Below are positions 1 to 8,704 of a DNA stretch of 64,000 bases, in pieces. Both the position numbers and the translations under genes were made by a program. Position 1 is the first letter of the stretch. Every line of letters begins with the position of its first letter. This DNA comes from MAG-120531 sp963934855 (lineage in GTDB: Bacteria > Bacteroidota > Bacteroidia > Flavobacteriales > Flavobacteriaceae). Location: assembly GCA_963934855.1 (NCBI GenBank), contig CAWWAC010000002.1:62001-126000 (forward strand), given 5' to 3'. Under the pieces are notes generated by a model. It had not been told where the DNA came from and did no database searches. It worked only from the letters and a program-made list of their open reading frames with translations.

Positions 1-1
1 A

Positions 2-631
2 GCTACTTTAATTATTCTTTTTCAAGCAGAGCCAGCTATTTCAGATACATTCCCCATGGTCCATGGTGCAGCAGAGAGCGCTTTTAGACATGCATTATTC
101 CAAGTATTGGCAGTGGTTACCACAACTGGTTTTGTGACAGCAGATTTTACAGGATGGACCCCTTTTTTAACTATATTTTTCTTTGGCCTTATGTTTTTAG
201 GAGGTTCTGCAGGTTCTACTGCCGGAGGGATTAAAGTGATGAGGCATTTATTGATCATTAAGAACGGTTTGTTGGAATTTAAAAGAACCCTTCATACCAA
301 CGCTATTATACCGGTTCGCTATAATAACAAAACCGTAGCTCAGCACATTGTCTATAATATTATTGCTTTTTTTGTACTCTATATGCTGCTCTTTATTATT
401 GGAGCTTTAGTGTTGGGGTTTATAGGCTTAGATTTTGAATCTGCCGTTGGTGGTGCTGCTACTTCACTTGGAAACGTGGGACCAGGTTTGGGAAGTCTAA
501 ATCCGTTGTCTAATTTTAATAGCCTTCCAGCTTTTGGAAAGTGGTGGTGTGGTTTTTTAATGCTGTTAGGTAGGCTTGAGCTTTTTACGGTCTTGATCTT
601 ATTTTCTCCTTATTTTTGGAGGAAGGTATAA
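2..631 (+). CDS. trkH: TrkH-family K+ transporter, 3' part
   Basis: This is the C-terminal part of a TrkH/KtrB-type potassium channel subunit, which works in the inner membrane with a TrkA-type regulator. The frame is open to the left window edge, so the true start lies outside. Visible family marks are the filter-like segments TTTGFVTADF and TSLGNVGPGLG, a glycine-rich GGSAGSTAGGIK turn between membrane helices, and alternating hydrophobic helices up to the stop. The end (SPYFWRKV) matches the usual TrkH terminus. A terminator hairpin follows directly. Identification is firm; which Trk regulator partners it cannot be seen here. Confidence 0.9.
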   Translation, partial: ATLIILFQAEPAISDTFPMVHGAAESAFRHALFQVLAVVTTTGFVTADFTGWTPFLTIFFFGLMFLGGSAGSTAGGIKVMRHLLIIKNGLLEFKRTLHTNAIIPVRYNNKTVAQHIVYNIIAFFVLYMLLFIIGALVLGFIGLDFESAVGGAATSLGNVGPGLGSLNPLSNFNSLPAFGKWWCGFLMLLGRLELFTVLILFSPYFWRKV

Positions 632-632
632 C

Positions 633-666
633 TAAAAAAGCCCACTGATTAGTGGACTTTTTATAT
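633..666. terminator. Bidirectional terminator between trkH and aminotransferase
   Basis: A short hairpin with arms CCACT/AGTGG around GATT is flanked by an A-run on the left and a T-run on the right. It can therefore stop transcription from trkH (plus) and from the convergent aminotransferase (minus). Confidence 0.7.
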
Positions 667-685
667 TTATAATGTGTTCTTCTAT

Positions 686-1876
686 TTAAGAAACTGCTGC
701 TTTAATTCTGGCCATGGCGGCAATAAGTGATTCTTCAGAAGCTGCGTATGATATTCTAATGCAGTTTGCATTTCCAAAAGCTTCTCCAGTAACAGTGGCC
801 ACCAAAGCTTCTTCTAGTAGAAAAATAGCAAAATCCGAGGAATTGTTAATAAGAGTTCCTTTTAATGTTTTACCAAAAAAAGCACTCACATCTGGAAACA
901 CATAAAACGCACCTTCAGGTATGTTGAGCTTAAATCCTGGAATATCTCCTAGCAAGCCTAAGACAAGGTCTCTTCTGTTGTGAAAAGCATCGATCATATG
1001 TTTAATACTGCTTACGGGGGCTTGAAGGGCTGTAATGGTAGCTCTTTGAGCTATAGAATTGGCTCCAGAAGTATTCTGTCCTTGATATTTAGTACAGGCT
1101 TTAGCAATCCATTCTGCAGCACCCAAATATCCAATACGCCATCCAGTCATAGCAAAGGCTTTGGAAACACCATTTACAGTAATGGTTCTCTCATACATAC
1201 CTTCAATTCCTGCAATACTTACGTGACTTCCAATAAAATTAATATGTTCGTAAATTTCATCAGATACAATAAATATACCAGGATATTTTTTTAATACTTT
1301 GGCAAGTGCCTCTAGCTCTTTTTGGTTGTAAACAGAACCACTTGGATTGCATGGAGAGCTAAACCAAAGCATTTTGGTTTTAGGAGTAATGGCCGCCTCT
1401 AATTGAGCCGGTGTCATTTTAAAATCTGTTTCTATACTTGTAGCTACCTCTATTGGTATTCCTTCTGCCAATTTTACTATATCACTATAACTCACCCAAT
1501 AAGGAGCTGGTAATATGACCTCATCCCCTTGGTTTAACATCACCATGGCAACATTAGCTAAGGATTGTTTGGCACCTGTAGAAACTACAATCTGATTGGG
1601 GTTGTATGTTAAGTGGTTATCTCTTTTAAATTTTTCTACAATGGCTTCTTTTAAGTCTTGGTAACCCTCTACTGGAGAGTAACTAGAATAATTATCATCT
1701 ATGGCTTGTTTGGCAGCGTTCTTAATAAAGTCTGGAATATTAAAATCTGGCTCCCCTAAACTGAGTCCAATAATGTCCTTTCCGGCTATTTTTAATTCTC
1801 TGGCTTTAGCCGCCATGGCTAAGGTGGCAGAGGTTGCCATGCCATTAATTCTATCTGATAAATGTTGCGTACTCAT
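686..1876 (-). CDS. Pyridoxal-phosphate class I aminotransferase (aspartate type)
   Basis: This 396-residue fold-type I aminotransferase probably transfers amino groups between aspartate (or aromatic amino acids or prephenate) and 2-oxoglutarate in the cytosol. It has the typical SLGEPDFNIPDFI start region, SPCNPSG, VSDEIYEHI, and the PLP lysine in VSKAFAMTGWRIGYL, followed by a late RISYA arginine motif. The length is full for the family. It lies 6 bp downstream of the fatty acid desaturase start-to-stop junction, so the two are probably cotranscribed. A second paralogue lies at 44995-46185. Substrate specificity cannot be settled from sequence alone. Confidence 0.88.
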   Translation of the reverse strand: MSTQHLSDRINGMATSATLAMAAKARELKIAGKDIIGLSLGEPDFNIPDFIKNAAKQAIDDNYSSYSPVEGYQDLKEAIVEKFKRDNHLTYNPNQIVVSTGAKQSLANVAMVMLNQGDEVILPAPYWVSYSDIVKLAEGIPIEVATSIETDFKMTPAQLEAAITPKTKMLWFSSPCNPSGSVYNQKELEALAKVLKKYPGIFIVSDEIYEHINFIGSHVSIAGIEGMYERTITVNGVSKAFAMTGWRIGYLGAAEWIAKACTKYQGQNTSGANSIAQRATITALQAPVSSIKHMIDAFHNRRDLVLGLLGDIPGFKLNIPEGAFYVFPDVSAFFGKTLKGTLINNSSDFAIFLLEEALVATVTGEAFGNANCIRISYAASEESLIAAMARIKAAVS

Positions 1877-1882
1877 GTTGCT

Positions 1883-2983
1883 TTAGTATTGTAAACTAGG
1901 ATTTTGTCCTAAATTTTTTAAATGTTTAAAGTGTGAAATCACAGCCTTCCTAGTTGTTTTATACTCGTGATAAGGTAAATTGAACTCTTTAGCTGTTTCT
2001 TTTACAATTTTAGCAATGTTTGAGTAGTGTATGTGACTGATATTTGGAAAAATATGATGTTCAACCTGGTGGTTAAGCCCCCCAGTAAACCAGTTTATAA
2101 GCCTGTTCTTAGTGCCAAAATTTACGGTAGTAAACAATTGGTGAATAGCCCAAGTATTTTTCATGCTTCCTTCTTTATTAGGCAGAGGAGTGTCTGCGTG
2201 GTCAATAATATGAGCCAATTGAAATACAATACTCAAAATAAGTCCGGCTACATAATGCATGATAAAAAATCCAATGAGAATTTTATACCAAGCAACGTCT
2301 AAAAATACCATAGGGATCACAATCCAAATACCTGCATAAATAACTTTAGCAATTAATAATTTGCTCCAGTTTACTACTGGATTAGGTAATTTACCATAAG
2401 ACAATTTTCTTTTTGTATAGCGATACATCTGTTGAAAATCTGTAGTTATAGCCCAATTAAAAGTAAGTAATCCGTATAATAACACAGAATATAAATGCTG
2501 GAATTTATGGTACTTTTTCCAATCTGCATGCTTTGAGAAGCGCAGGATACGCCCGGCGTCTAAATCTTCATCGTGATCTGGTATGTTGGTATAGGTGTGA
2601 TGAAGCACATTGTGTTGTACCTGCCAATTGTATACATTTCCAGCTAAAATATAAATACTACTACCCATGAGTGTATTTATCCATTTTTTATTGGAATAAG
2701 CACCGTGGTTTCCGTCATGCATGACATTCATTCCAACGCCAGCCATTCCAACACCCATGACTATGGTTAAAATTAAATTAGCCCAATTTGGAAGGTTTAA
2801 AGTCAGAATTAAAAAGTAGGGAGCTAAGAATAGAGTGAACATCACTAGGGTTTTAATATGCAAGGCCCAGTTGCCAGTTTTTTTTATTTTGTTCTCGTTA
2901 AAATAACCGTTTACTCTTTTGTTGAGGGTTTTGAAAAATTGGGCTGGGTCATTTCTAGAGAATGTAACTTGGGATGTTTTCAT
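1883..2983 (-). CDS. Membrane fatty acid desaturase (linoleoyl-CoA desaturase-like)
   Basis: This integral membrane di-iron desaturase, 366 residues, would introduce a double bond into acyl chains and so tune membrane fluidity. The three histidine boxes are visible: HDGNHG near residue 90, HNVLHH about 36 residues later, and QVEHH near the C-terminus, with paired hydrophobic segments between them. The QxxHH third box is typical of front-end (delta-5/delta-6-like) desaturases, here without a fused cytochrome b5 domain. It is the first gene of the aminotransferase operon, and a TATCTTTG element lies 20 bp upstream of its ATG. The exact double-bond position is not predictable. Confidence 0.9.
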   Translation of the reverse strand: MKTSQVTFSRNDPAQFFKTLNKRVNGYFNENKIKKTGNWALHIKTLVMFTLFLAPYFLILTLNLPNWANLILTIVMGVGMAGVGMNVMHDGNHGAYSNKKWINTLMGSSIYILAGNVYNWQVQHNVLHHTYTNIPDHDEDLDAGRILRFSKHADWKKYHKFQHLYSVLLYGLLTFNWAITTDFQQMYRYTKRKLSYGKLPNPVVNWSKLLIAKVIYAGIWIVIPMVFLDVAWYKILIGFFIMHYVAGLILSIVFQLAHIIDHADTPLPNKEGSMKNTWAIHQLFTTVNFGTKNRLINWFTGGLNHQVEHHIFPNISHIHYSNIAKIVKETAKEFNLPYHEYKTTRKAVISHFKHLKNLGQNPSLQY

Positions 2984-3002
2984 ATAAAAAATGATTTAGT
3001 AA

Positions 3003-3010
3003 CAAAGATA
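3003..3010 (-). promoter_or_regulatory. -7 element for desaturase
   Basis: On the minus strand this reads TATCTTTG, matching the Bacteroidota -7 consensus TAnnTTTG, 20 bp upstream of the desaturase ATG. I see no TTG at the expected -33 distance, so only the -7 half is supported. Confidence 0.4.
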
Positions 3011-3080
3011 GGTTAAAGCGAGTGGATGGTTTTGGTATAAATCATAAAAAAATGTTGTTTTTTTGTATAAAATTTGGAGT

Positions 3081-3716
3081 ATGAATGCCAATCTTATATA
3101 CAAACACTTTCCAAATCTGTCAGAAAAGCAGCAAGAGCAATTTGAGGCCTTAGCGGATTTGTATGCAGATTGGAACTTGAAAATAAATGTAGTGTCAAGA
3201 AAGGATATTGAAGAGCTATATCTCAGGCATGTACTACATTCTTTAGCCATTGCAAAATTTATAAAGTTCAACGCTGGAGCTGAGGTCTTAGATGTAGGAA
3301 CGGGGGGTGGTTTTCCTGGAATTCCATTAGCCATTCTCTTTCCAGAAACGCATTTTACTTTGGTTGATGCCATTGGTAAAAAAATTAAGGTGGTACAAGA
3401 AGTGATAGACGGTTTGGGTTTAGAAAATGTCATAGCCAAGCACTTAAGGGTAGAAGAAGAGAAAAACCAATTTGATTTTGTAGTGAGCAGGGCAGTGGCA
3501 GCCATGCCTACTTTTATGAGGTGGATTAAAGGGCGTATTAAAAAGAACTCAGAACATTCCATTAAGAATGGAGTTTTATACCTTAAAGGAGGTGATTTAG
3601 AAGAAGAGCTTAAAGACTATAAAACGGTTCAGATTTATTCTCTGACGGATTATTATGAGGATCCATTTTTTGAAACAAAAAAGCTGGTGTACCTCCCACA
3701 GAAATTTAAAGGCTAA
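3081..3716 (+). CDS. rsmG: 16S rRNA (guanine-527-N7)-methyltransferase
   Basis: RsmG methylates G527 of 16S rRNA using SAM. Recognisable parts are WNLKINVVSRKDIEELYLRHVLHSL, the SAM-binding loop LDVGTGGGFPGIPLAI, FTLVDAIGKKIKVV, and the VSRAVA motif. A longer reading from a TTG at 3063 is possible, but the ATG at 3081 gives MNANLIYKHFPNL, which agrees with the usual family start and leaves 211 residues, the normal size. It is divergent from the desaturase and is followed after 27 bp by cysE. Confidence 0.93.
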   Translation: MNANLIYKHFPNLSEKQQEQFEALADLYADWNLKINVVSRKDIEELYLRHVLHSLAIAKFIKFNAGAEVLDVGTGGGFPGIPLAILFPETHFTLVDAIGKKIKVVQEVIDGLGLENVIAKHLRVEEEKNQFDFVVSRAVAAMPTFMRWIKGRIKKNSEHSIKNGVLYLKGGDLEEELKDYKTVQIYSLTDYYEDPFFETKKLVYLPQKFKG

Positions 3717-3743
3717 AAAAAAATACTCACACAAAGCTTAGTT

Positions 3744-4535
3744 ATGTCAAAATTATTAAATGTTATTGCAGAAATTGAGCTTCATAAGAAAAGGGTACCC
3801 CTCCCTTTAGAGTTAAAAAAACTCACTGAAGATTTTACAGAGCAGTTGTTTGAAATCCTTTTTGATTCTGAGGTCCATACTCAAAACGGCTTATATAATT
3901 TAGCAATTACTTTTGAAAGAATGGTCAGTTTGGCTTGTTGGAATCCAAATGATTCTTGTAAAAGCGTTTGGGAAAGATACTTAAATGAACTGCCTCATAT
4001 TTTAAAAAGGCTTCACTTAGACGCCCAATCTATCTTAAGTGGAGATCCTGCCTCTAGAACATTAGAAGAGATTTATTTATCTTATCCTGGTTTTTACGCA
4101 GTGGCTATTTATAGATTGGCACACCCTTTGCAACTTATAAATTTTCCTTTGGTTCCTAGGCTTATGACAGAGTTTGCCCATAGCAAAACAGGAGTGGATA
4201 TTCATCCTGGAGCTGTCATAGGAACCTCATTTTGTATGGATCATGCTACTGGAATTGTAATTGGGGAGACGGCTGTTATTGGAGATCACGTTAAAATATA
4301 TCAGGGTGTAACCTTGGGGGCACTTTCTGTTAGCAAGTCTATGAGTGCTTTAAAAAGGCACCCTACCATTGAGAATCATGTGACTATCTATGCAAACGCT
4401 ACTATTTTAGGTGGAAAAACTGTGATTGGAAAAAATTCTACAATAGGCGGAAACACTTGGGTGACAGCTTCTGTTCCTGAAAATTCAATGGTCTTTCACA
4501 GCTCAGAAATTAAAATTAAAAAGAATGTCAAATAA
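3744..4535 (+). CDS. cysE: Serine O-acetyltransferase
   Basis: This enzyme makes O-acetylserine from serine and acetyl-CoA, the first step of cysteine synthesis. The 263-residue protein has an alpha-helical N-terminal half and a C-terminal left-handed beta-helix of hexapeptide repeats: HPGAVIG, DHATGIVIGETAVIG, VKIYQGVTLGA, and ATILGGKTVIGKNSTIGGN. The DHATG histidine is the expected catalytic residue. The gene overlaps cysM by 11 bp, so the two steps of the pathway are translationally linked and may form the cysteine synthase complex. Confidence 0.92.
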   Translation: MSKLLNVIAEIELHKKRVPLPLELKKLTEDFTEQLFEILFDSEVHTQNGLYNLAITFERMVSLACWNPNDSCKSVWERYLNELPHILKRLHLDAQSILSGDPASRTLEEIYLSYPGFYAVAIYRLAHPLQLINFPLVPRLMTEFAHSKTGVDIHPGAVIGTSFCMDHATGIVIGETAVIGDHVKIYQGVTLGALSVSKSMSALKRHPTIENHVTIYANATILGGKTVIGKNSTIGGNTWVTASVPENSMVFHSSEIKIKKNVK

Positions 4536-5409
4536 ACTAGAGCAGTTAGTGGGGAATACACCACTGGTAGCATCTGCAGTATTGAATTTAAATAAAAACG
4601 TTCGCTTATTATTTAAGTTAGAAGGACAAAATCCGGGAGGAAGTGTGAAGGATAGAGCTGCATTAAATATGATTTCAGAGGCCCTAAGACGTGGTGACAT
4701 TAATAAAAATTCTTTACTTATAGAGGCCACTAGCGGTAACACAGGAATTGCACTAGCCATGATTGCAGCAGTAAATGGACTTCAGATAGAGCTAGTCATG
4801 CCAGAAAATTCTACTATTGAACGGGTTCAAACCATGCGGGCTTATGGCGCTAAGGTAACCCTTACTTCAGAAGCTGTAGGAATTGAAGGGGCTAGAGATT
4901 ACGCAGAAAAAAAAGTAAAGGAGGAGGGGTACTTCTCATTTAATCAATTTTCTAATCCAGACAATTGGAAAGCACACTACAAATCTACCGGTCCTGAAAT
5001 TTGGAATGACACCAAAGGAGGGGTCACTCATTTTGTTTCTTCTATGGGAACTACAGGAACTATTATGGGTACTTCTACTTATTTGAAAGAGATGAATCCG
5101 GCCATTCAAATTGTAGGGGTGCAGCCAGAAGACGGCACTAAAATTCCAGGGATTAGAAAATGGCCAGAAGCCTATTTACCAAAAATATTTAATCCCTCCA
5201 AAGTAGATCTCATTTTAGAAGTTAATCAGTCAGAGGCTGAAAAACACACCAGACTTTTGGCAGAAAAAGAGGGAATATTTGCAGGGATGAGTTCTGGAGG
5301 AGCTGTTTCTGCTGCCTTAAGGCTCTGTAGTACTATAGAAAGTGGTGTGGTTGTGGTGATTATTTGCGATAGGGGAGATAGGTATCTTTCTTCTGGAATT
5401 TTTGATTAG
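4525..5409 (+). CDS. cysM: Cysteine synthase B (O-acetylserine sulfhydrylase)
   Basis: This PLP enzyme converts O-acetylserine plus sulfide (or thiosulfate) to cysteine. The N-terminal LVGNTPLV, the PLP lysine in GGSVKDRAA, the substrate loop EATSGNTGIALA, and the glycine-rich SSMGTTGTIMGTS phosphate site are all present. At 294 residues it is the short CysM type rather than the roughly 310-residue CysK. The start overlaps the end of cysE by 11 bp. A strong terminator lies about 40 bp after the stop, closing the rsmG-cysE-cysM unit. Confidence 0.92.
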   Translation: MSNKLEQLVGNTPLVASAVLNLNKNVRLLFKLEGQNPGGSVKDRAALNMISEALRRGDINKNSLLIEATSGNTGIALAMIAAVNGLQIELVMPENSTIERVQTMRAYGAKVTLTSEAVGIEGARDYAEKKVKEEGYFSFNQFSNPDNWKAHYKSTGPEIWNDTKGGVTHFVSSMGTTGTIMGTSTYLKEMNPAIQIVGVQPEDGTKIPGIRKWPEAYLPKIFNPSKVDLILEVNQSEAEKHTRLLAEKEGIFAGMSSGGAVSAALRLCSTIESGVVVVIICDRGDRYLSSGIFD

Positions 5410-5445
5410 TAAACACTATAATTAAAATACTCACTGTAGTTTAAT

Positions 5446-5476
5446 AAAAAAGGCCCCGAGAAAGAGGGGCCTTTTT
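5446..5476. terminator. Bidirectional terminator between cysM and pruA
   Basis: Hairpin GGCCCC ... GGGGCC with an A-run before and a T-run after. It can terminate both the cysM operon and the convergent pruA. A second small GGGCC/GGCCC hairpin sits nearer the pruA stop at about 5494-5511. Confidence 0.85.
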
Positions 5477-5518
5477 GAAGACTTTATAAAGTATTGGGGC
5501 CAGAAGGCCCAAAGAATG

Positions 5519-7147
5519 TTAGCCTAAGAATGGGTATCTGTAATCTACTGGCGTGACAAAAGTCTCTTTAATGAGTCTTGGAGACACCCAGCGCAATAGG
5601 TTTTGAGCAGAACCAGCCTTATCGTTGGTTCCAGAAGCTCTGGCGCCACCAAAAGGTTGCTGGCCCACAACGGCGCCCGTGGGCTTGTCATTGATGTAAA
5701 AGTTTCCAGCACAGTTTTGAAGTGCCGTGGTGGCCTGTGTAATGGCATAGCGGTCTGTAGATAATACAGCCCCTGTTAGTGCGTATTCAGAGGTGGCATC
5801 TATGAGCGTTAAAGTGTCCTCCCAGGCACTGTCTTCGTATACATAAACCGTAAGTACGGGCCCAAAAAGTTCCGTTTCCATAGTTTTGTAATGTGGGTTG
5901 GTGGTTAGAATAACCGTAGGCTCAATAAAATACCCTTTAGACTTATCATATTTACCACCTGCTACTATCTGGGCATCGGGGTCTTTTCTGGCCTGATCAA
6001 TATAGCTGGCCAATTTATCAAAAGAACCCTCGTGAATAACGGCTGTAATAAAGTTAGACATGTCTTCCGGAGAACCAGGGGCATTCATACTATCTAGCTG
6101 CGTTTTTACTCTAGATAGAATATCATCAGCCATAGATTTTGGCAAATAGACCCTAGAAGCTGCGCTACATTTTTGTCCTTGAAATTCAAAAGCCCCTCTT
6201 ACCATGGCCGTAGCAACTTGTTGTGGGTGGGCTGTTGGGTGGGCTAAGATAAAATCTTTACCTCCTGTTTCACCTACTATCTTAGGGTAGGTTTTATAGG
6301 TGTCTATTTGATTGCCTATTTGTTTCCAAAGAGCTTTAAAAACAGCAGTGGATCCTGTAAAATGAAGTCCTGAAAAGTCTGGACTTTCTAATACGGTGTC
6401 TGAAACCATCACTGGATCTCCATATACTACATTGATCACTCCTGCTGGTAAACCAGCTTCTGCGAAAACATCTACAATCACTTTAGCGGAAAAAATTTGA
6501 CTGTCAGATGGTTTCCAAACCACTACATTTCCCATCATGGCAGCAGAGGCAGGAAGATTTCCTGCTATGGCTGTAAAGTTAAAAGGAGTAATGGCATATA
6601 TAAAGCCTTCAAGAGGCCTATACTCTACGCGGTTCCAAATGCCCTCTGCAGAGTCTGGTTGTCCCTCGTAAATTTCTTGCATATAAGAAACGTTAAACCT
6701 AAGAAAATCTATGAACTCACAAGCTGCGTCAATCTCTGCTTGGTGTATGGTTTTAGACTGCGCTATCATGGTTGACGCATTTATTTTAGCTCTGTAAGGA
6801 CCTGCAAGGAGTTCTGCAGCCTTTAAGAAAATTGCTGCGCGCTGTTCCCACGGCATAGCTGCCCATGCAGTTCTGGCCTTAAGAGCAGTATTTATAGATT
6901 CTTGCACCTGTTTTTTGTCTGCTATATGGTACTGGCCTACAATGTGTTTGTGGTCATGTGGTGGGGTTATATTTCTAGTATTACCTGTTCTGACCTCCTG
7001 CCCATTTATATACATAGGAACGTCTACTTGAGCGTTGTAATACGCTTTGTATTGTGCTAAAACATCCTTTCGTTCTGGACTTCCTGGTGCAAAAGATTTA
7101 ATGGTTTCATTATATGCTACTGGTACTTGAAAAAAGCCTTTACCCAT
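5519..7147 (-). CDS. pruA: L-glutamate gamma-semialdehyde (P5C) dehydrogenase
   Basis: This aldehyde dehydrogenase oxidises glutamate semialdehyde to glutamate with NAD+, the second step of proline breakdown. It has 542 residues, the size of the stand-alone P5CDH group. The ALDH signature is intact: ITPFNF near 187, the glutamate in VGETGGKDF (E293), and the catalytic cysteine in FQGQKCSAASR (C327). No proline dehydrogenase is adjacent, so it is not a PutA fusion. A TACTTTTG promoter-like element lies about 40 bp upstream of the ATG. Confidence 0.95.
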   Translation of the reverse strand: MGKGFFQVPVAYNETIKSFAPGSPERKDVLAQYKAYYNAQVDVPMYINGQEVRTGNTRNITPPHDHKHIVGQYHIADKKQVQESINTALKARTAWAAMPWEQRAAIFLKAAELLAGPYRAKINASTMIAQSKTIHQAEIDAACEFIDFLRFNVSYMQEIYEGQPDSAEGIWNRVEYRPLEGFIYAITPFNFTAIAGNLPASAAMMGNVVVWKPSDSQIFSAKVIVDVFAEAGLPAGVINVVYGDPVMVSDTVLESPDFSGLHFTGSTAVFKALWKQIGNQIDTYKTYPKIVGETGGKDFILAHPTAHPQQVATAMVRGAFEFQGQKCSAASRVYLPKSMADDILSRVKTQLDSMNAPGSPEDMSNFITAVIHEGSFDKLASYIDQARKDPDAQIVAGGKYDKSKGYFIEPTVILTTNPHYKTMETELFGPVLTVYVYEDSAWEDTLTLIDATSEYALTGAVLSTDRYAITQATTALQNCAGNFYINDKPTGAVVGQQPFGGARASGTNDKAGSAQNLLRWVSPRLIKETFVTPVDYRYPFLG

Positions 7148-7185
7148 AGTTTTATTTTTATGATTACGATATAATTAACTAAAAG

Positions 7186-7193
7186 CAAAAGTA
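7186..7193 (-). promoter_or_regulatory. -7 element for pruA
   Basis: Minus-strand TACTTTTG fits TAnnTTTG and lies 38 bp upstream of the pruA ATG. A -33 TTG is not evident at the usual spacing. Confidence 0.35.
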
Positions 7194-7268
7194 CAAATTA
7201 TATAATGCCCTAAAAAATGACAGCTCACTTAATTTTAGGTGCTTTGCAGTATCTTGCCACAAGGCTAA

Positions 7269-8552
7269 CTAATCTCTTATAAGTCTAGAATTAGCACTTC
7301 CTACCCCAACTAAACGTTCGTATAGATCTCCAAAACCTCTAAAATAGACAAATATTTGATATTGGTTTTCTGTAAAGTGAAAGCTACCGTCTATAGCGTA
7401 TAGATCGTAATTTTCAATACTGCCTGTGGCTAAATTTTCAGTAGCCAGCGCATAGCTGTAATTGTAAAAACCCTGCTTAAATAGTATTTTGGCCTGATAA
7501 CTATTGCTGGCTGGATCATAAGACATTTTGTACTCTGGTGTTAATTCATAGTTATTGAATTTCCCAATCACGTATAAGTGGGTGTTTTCGTTGCCAAGAC
7601 CAGATGGCTTTAAGCCAAAGTGCACCCATGAATAATCTGCCTCTCTCTGTGGGATAATACCTTGAAGAGTCCTGACCATAAAATCTCCGTTTAAATCTGG
7701 AAAGTAGGTATAGGGCTTATTATTTCTAGGGATGTTGGTATATAAATAATGTTCGTAAATATCATTGAGGTCTATTTGTCTAATGGTGGCTGTAGCTGCC
7801 CTGATGTCCTTAGTATCAAAATTTAAATATTCATTACCTCCTTTAAAACTACTAGGCAAATCATAGTCATAGATTAAGGTAGTGCCATTGTTAAACTGAG
7901 GTTGTAGACCGCTTATGATTTCTGACCATTGGTAATTTTTAATAAGAACTACTTTTAGTTCAGTTTCTGGTTTGTTTAGACCTATTCCTTGGACATTGAT
8001 AGAAAACTGTAATACTTGGTGGCTGTTCATCTTTTCAAATGTCCTACTCCGTCTCACTGATGCCTGAACGCTTACCGCGCCTTCATAGACCATAAACTTT
8101 CTTGAAAACTGCAGAATGTCTTGTGTATTAAAAATCTGAAGCATATAATTTCCAGAAATTTTAGGACTTACAAATTCATTTGGAATAGAGAGTTGGAAGT
8201 GGGTATATGAAACCAGTGTATTGTAGCTGTTGGGGTGTTCTAAAATTCTCTGGTTGTCTACGCCTTCAAGATATTGTGGTTTTAATAAATCTGAGGGGCT
8301 CCAATCTGACCGGCAATGTATTATTTTGTAATAATAGTCTTGCTCATTGGCTAATAGGTCGTCAAATTGAAGCAACATGATTTCACCTAATTTAACAATG
8401 GGAAATTGATCTCCTGAATTACTTTTAAACTCAATGGTTTTAATATGAGAGGGAGGGGCCACCTCTAGTAGCTCCTGTCCTTTTAGATTCCAGAAAAAAA
8501 ACAGGCAAATTAAGAAGAAGTTAAATTTAAAATGTTTAATAAAATTAGGCAT
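7269..8552 (-). CDS. Type IX secretion system plug protein (DUF5103)
   Basis: This 427-residue DUF5103 protein has an N-terminal signal peptide (FFLICLFFFWNLKGQ). In Flavobacterium johnsoniae the DUF5103 protein was found as the periplasmic Plug that closes the SprA translocon of the type IX secretion system. The opening IKTIEFKSN, YYKIIHCRSDWSPSDL and the predicted all-beta fold agree with the family. It implies that this organism has T9SS, which fits the type-B sorting-domain protein at 20155-21333. It is a single gene with a TATTTTTG element 30 bp upstream. Confidence 0.85.
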   Translation of the reverse strand: MPNFIKHFKFNFFLICLFFFWNLKGQELLEVAPPSHIKTIEFKSNSGDQFPIVKLGEIMLLQFDDLLANEQDYYYKIIHCRSDWSPSDLLKPQYLEGVDNQRILEHPNSYNTLVSYTHFQLSIPNEFVSPKISGNYMLQIFNTQDILQFSRKFMVYEGAVSVQASVRRSRTFEKMNSHQVLQFSINVQGIGLNKPETELKVVLIKNYQWSEIISGLQPQFNNGTTLIYDYDLPSSFKGGNEYLNFDTKDIRAATATIRQIDLNDIYEHYLYTNIPRNNKPYTYFPDLNGDFMVRTLQGIIPQREADYSWVHFGLKPSGLGNENTHLYVIGKFNNYELTPEYKMSYDPASNSYQAKILFKQGFYNYSYALATENLATGSIENYDLYAIDGSFHFTENQYQIFVYFRGFGDLYERLVGVGSANSRLIRD

Positions 8553-8581
8553 TTCAAAGGATTTAAGGCATTAAAGATAAA

Positions 8582-8589
8582 CAAAAATA
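8582..8589 (-). promoter_or_regulatory. -7 element for T9SS plug gene
   Basis: Minus-strand TATTTTTG matches TAnnTTTG and lies 29 bp before the ATG. No convincing -33 TTG. Confidence 0.4.
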
Positions 8590-8662
8590 AGGCCTTTAAA
8601 TGAACCTTCATTTTTGCTTTTAAATTTATGAGTAATTATTATGAATACTTTCCATTATGTGG

Positions 8663-8670
8663 TAAATTTG
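8663..8670 (+). promoter_or_regulatory. -7 element for nqr operon
   Basis: TAAATTTG fits the -7 consensus and lies 34 bp upstream of the nqrA ATG. The expected -33 TTG is not visible, so the call rests on the -7 half and its position. Confidence 0.4.
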
Positions 8671-8704
8671 CTGCGAATTTTTGTTTACTTAAGGTTATAA
8701 ATAT

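Noticed and set aside
2996..3562. 188-residue frame antisense to rsmG
   Set aside because: It overlaps the well-identified rsmG on the opposite strand, lacks any family signature and has a low-complexity composition; a shadow frame.
5494..5511. Second terminator at the pruA end
   Set aside because: The GGGCC/GGCCC hairpin lacks a following T-run on either strand; the nearby 5446-5476 hairpin fully explains termination.
5545..5748. Second frame inside pruA on the same strand
   Set aside because: Out-of-frame overlap with the C-terminus of a complete pruA; no start context or motif.
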